Part shown: piece by piece, positions 40,462 to 42,612 of the stretch
Layout of the letters: the number at the start of each line of letters is the position of its first letter
How positions within the stretch are numbered: the stretch's first letter is position 1
DNA from: JBMOLL01 sp049325415
Lineage (GTDB): Bacteria; Bacteroidota; Bacteroidia; Bacteroidales; GCA-2748055
Length of the DNA stretch: 42,612 nt
Direction of reading: 5' to 3'
Assembly: GCA_049325415.1 (NCBI GenBank)
Contig: JBMOLL010000108.1
Coordinates: forward strand, 1-42,612
The notes under the pieces: generated by a model
Told to the model about the DNA's origin: nothing
The model's database searches: none
What the model saw: the letters and a program-made list of their open reading frames with translations, nothing else
Position numbers and translations under genes: made by a program

Positions 40462-42564
40462 ATGCAGCAATTCCTGAGCCAGGATATCCAGTTTCTTCCG
40501 GGAGTCGGTCCCAAACGGGCCGAAGTGCTGCGAAAGGAAATAAATATACAAACATTCGAGGACCTGCTTTTTTATTTCCCCTACAAATATGTCGACCGGA
40601 GCCGTTTTTACTCCATCAGCGAGATCAATACCGACCTGCCCTATATCCAGATCCGCGGAAAGATCACCGGCTATGCCTCGGTGGGAAAAGGAGCCGGTAA
40701 GCGGCTGACGGCCGGATTCACCGACGGGCAGGGAATGATTGAACTGGTCTGGTTCAAAGGGGCAAAGTGGATACCGGAGACCTTTCCTCCCGACAAAGAG
40801 CTGATTATCTTCGGCAAGCCCACGCAGTACAAGGGAAAGATCAATATCGTCCATCCCGAAATGGAGGATCCGGCGAAACTGAGTCCAAACCGTTCCGAAC
40901 TGCAGGCGATGTATGTGACTTCGGAGAAAATGAAAGACAACTACCTCACATCCAAAGCTGTGAGCAAGCTGATCTCGACCCTCATCTCCCTCCTGCCCTC
41001 ACGCTTCGAAGAGACCCTGCCCGCCTGGTTGCTGAAGCAGAACAATTTTGTCAACCTCGATACGGCCCTGCGGCTGATCCATTTCCCCGACACTCCGGCC
41101 GACTATCAGAAAGCATCGCTCCGGCTGAAGTTCGAGGAACTGTTTTATATCCAGTTGAACATCCTGCAGAGCCGCTACCAGCGGACCACGAAATTTAAAG
41201 GCGTGGTTTTCTCGCGGGTGGGCGAACAATTTCATACTTTTTTCACCGAACATCTTCCTTTTGAACTCACCGCGGCACAGAAGAGGGCGGTAAAGGAGAT
41301 CAGGAAGGATACCGGTTCGGGCCGGCAGATGAACAGGCTGCTTCAGGGGGATGTGGGCAGCGGGAAGACGCTGGTGGCCCTGATGTCGATGCTGATCGCC
41401 ATCGACAACGGTTTCCAGGCCTGTATCATGGCCCCCACGGAGATCCTGGCCTCGCAGCATTTCCAGAGCATTACCCGCCTGCTGGGCAGCATGGAACTGA
41501 AGGTCGGGCTGCTGACGGGCTCCACGAAAAAAGCAGAGCGGACCCGTATCCATGCCGGACTGACAGACGGTTCCCTGAAGATCCTGATCGGTACCCACGC
41601 CCTGCTGGAGGATGTGGTGCAGTTTTCCAACCTGGGGATGGTGGTGATCGACGAGCAGCACCGCTTCGGAGTGGCACAGCGCGCCAAGCTGTGGCAGAAG
41701 AGCGAGGTGCTGCCGCACATCCTTGTGATGACGGCTACGCCCATCCCCCGTACCCTGGCCATGACCCTGTACGGCGACCTCGACGTGACCGTTATCGATG
41801 AACTACCGCCGGGGCGCAAACCCATCATCACCCGTCATGCTTTCGACTCGAAGCGTCTGGAAGTCTTTGGCTTCCTGGAGAAACAGATCGCCGCCGGGCG
41901 CCAGGTCTACATTGTGTACCCTCTGATTAAGGAGTCGGAGAAAATGGACTTCAAGGACCTTGAGGACGGGCTGGAAAGCATTTCCCGCGCCTTTCCCCCG
42001 CCGAAGTATTTCGTGAGCGTGGTACATGGCCGTATGAAGGCGGAGGAGAAGGAGATCGCCATGGGACACTTCATTGCCGGGAGGGCCCAGATCATGATCG
42101 CCACCACAGTGATCGAAGTGGGCGTGGATGTCCCGAATGCCACGATCATGGTGATCGAAAGTGCCGAACGTTTCGGCCTGTCGCAACTGCACCAGCTCAG
42201 GGGGCGGGTCGGACGGGGCGGCGAGCAGTCGTACTGCCTCCTGATGACCGGTTATAAACTGTCGGATGAGGCCCGGAAACGTATCGAGACCATGGTGCGG
42301 ACCAACGACGGGTTCGAGATCGCCGAGGAGGACCTGCGGCTGCGCGGTCCGGGCGACATCGAAGGCACCCAGCAGAGCGGCATCCCCTTTAATCTGAAAA
42401 TTGCCCACCTGGGACGCGATACGCAGATCCTCGAGCTGGCAAGGCGCTTCGCGGAAAAGATCCTCGACAACGACCCGGAGCTGGCCCGGGAGGAGAATTA
42501 TATCTTCCGGCAACATGTGAAGAAGAGCGGGAGGGCGCCGGTGGACTGGGGGAAGATTAGTTAA
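40462..42564 (+). CDS. recG: ATP-dependent DNA helicase RecG
   Basis: This branch-migration helicase restarts stalled replication forks. An N-terminal wedge/OB domain (about 1-240, including FLPGVGPKRAEVL at 12-24) precedes the SF2 core: Walker A GDVGSGKT, DEQH box (DEQHRFG), motif III TATPIPRT and motif VI QLRGRVGRGG. The C-terminal region ends LRLRGPGDIEGTQQSG and onward. Full length at 700 residues. It is followed directly by a 14-bp tandem repeat. Confidence 0.97.
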   Translation: MQQFLSQDIQFLPGVGPKRAEVLRKEINIQTFEDLLFYFPYKYVDRSRFYSISEINTDLPYIQIRGKITGYASVGKGAGKRLTAGFTDGQGMIELVWFKGAKWIPETFPPDKELIIFGKPTQYKGKINIVHPEMEDPAKLSPNRSELQAMYVTSEKMKDNYLTSKAVSKLISTLISLLPSRFEETLPAWLLKQNNFVNLDTALRLIHFPDTPADYQKASLRLKFEELFYIQLNILQSRYQRTTKFKGVVFSRVGEQFHTFFTEHLPFELTAAQKRAVKEIRKDTGSGRQMNRLLQGDVGSGKTLVALMSMLIAIDNGFQACIMAPTEILASQHFQSITRLLGSMELKVGLLTGSTKKAERTRIHAGLTDGSLKILIGTHALLEDVVQFSNLGMVVIDEQHRFGVAQRAKLWQKSEVLPHILVMTATPIPRTLAMTLYGDLDVTVIDELPPGRKPIITRHAFDSKRLEVFGFLEKQIAAGRQVYIVYPLIKESEKMDFKDLEDGLESISRAFPPPKYFVSVVHGRMKAEEKEIAMGHFIAGRAQIMIATTVIEVGVDVPNATIMVIESAERFGLSQLHQLRGRVGRGGEQSYCLLMTGYKLSDEARKRIETMVRTNDGFEIAEEDLRLRGPGDIEGTQQSGIPFNLKIAHLGRDTQILELARRFAEKILDNDPELAREENYIFRQHVKKSGRAPVDWGKIS

Positions 42565-42612
42565 GTGAGGAGGGAGAAGTGAGGAGGGAGAAGTGAGGAG
42601 GGAGAAGTGAGG
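42565..42612. repeat. 14-bp tandem repeat at the window edge
   Basis: The unit GTGAGGAGGGAGAA occurs three times in full (42565-42606) plus six bases, and runs off the end. It begins right after the recG stop codon. Related GAGGAGGGAG words occur in the gap near 37490-37540. Confidence 0.85.

Overview
This 42.6 kb window looks like a core chromosomal segment from an anaerobic, probably free-living member of the Bacteroidota (Bacteroidales-like). Several things point that way. The primary sigma factor is short (287 residues, no region 1.1). Rho carries a long Q/N/P-rich insertion. Gene starts lack Shine-Dalgarno sequences, and TAnnTTTG-type promoter elements precede several genes. There is a large single-chain pyruvate:ferredoxin oxidoreductase and a full set of branched-chain amino-acid genes. 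I see no rRNA, tRNA, CRISPR array, prophage or insertion sequence. The assignment below family level is inference.

Layout. Positions 232-5640 (minus) hold an ilvD-ilvB-ilvN-ilvC operon. It is preceded by a short leader ORF with eleven consecutive Ile/Leu/Val codons and by mutually exclusive RNA hairpins, the architecture of a transcription attenuator. Positions 5865-7947 carry a rhomboid protease, a GNAT acetyltransferase and a YciO-type protein. Positions 7954-13021 (minus) carry comEC, trkA and trkH. A cysteine-free dihydroorotate-dehydrogenase-like flavoprotein (13140) converges on def, with a shared bidirectional terminator. Then follow ruvX and the PFOR gene (15361-18891), rho (19100-20905) and, divergently, rpoD (21290) with yaaA. 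The roughly 380 bp between rho and rpoD holds an orphan minus-strand terminator that suggests a short unannotated transcript.

Positions 22978-28300 (minus) hold a DUF2807 lipoprotein, a DUF5063-exonuclease-rlmI operon with overlapping genes, and recQ with a TTG start. Positions 28519-34231 (plus) form a tight envelope-biogenesis operon: a two-domain parvulin, a SurA-N-like lipoprotein, a SurA-like parvulin and an OstA/LptA-like protein. Together these plausibly chaperone outer-membrane proteins and move lipopolysaccharide. A small lipoprotein gene and an 802-residue trimeric-fibre-like protein with an autocleaving S74 chaperone domain follow. Behind it lies a repeat-rich gap (37283-37706). 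The right end carries a DUF2795 gene, a PduO-type adenosyltransferase, an orphan MacB/LolD-type ATPase, a methyltransferase and recG, ending in a 14-bp tandem repeat that runs off the window.

The strongest candidate for something not usually annotated is the ilv attenuator: leader peptide, antiterminator and hairpin can all be read directly from the sequence. Second-tier items are the putative short RNA between rho and rpoD, near-leaderless promoter/start configurations, and the modular S74 fibre protein.
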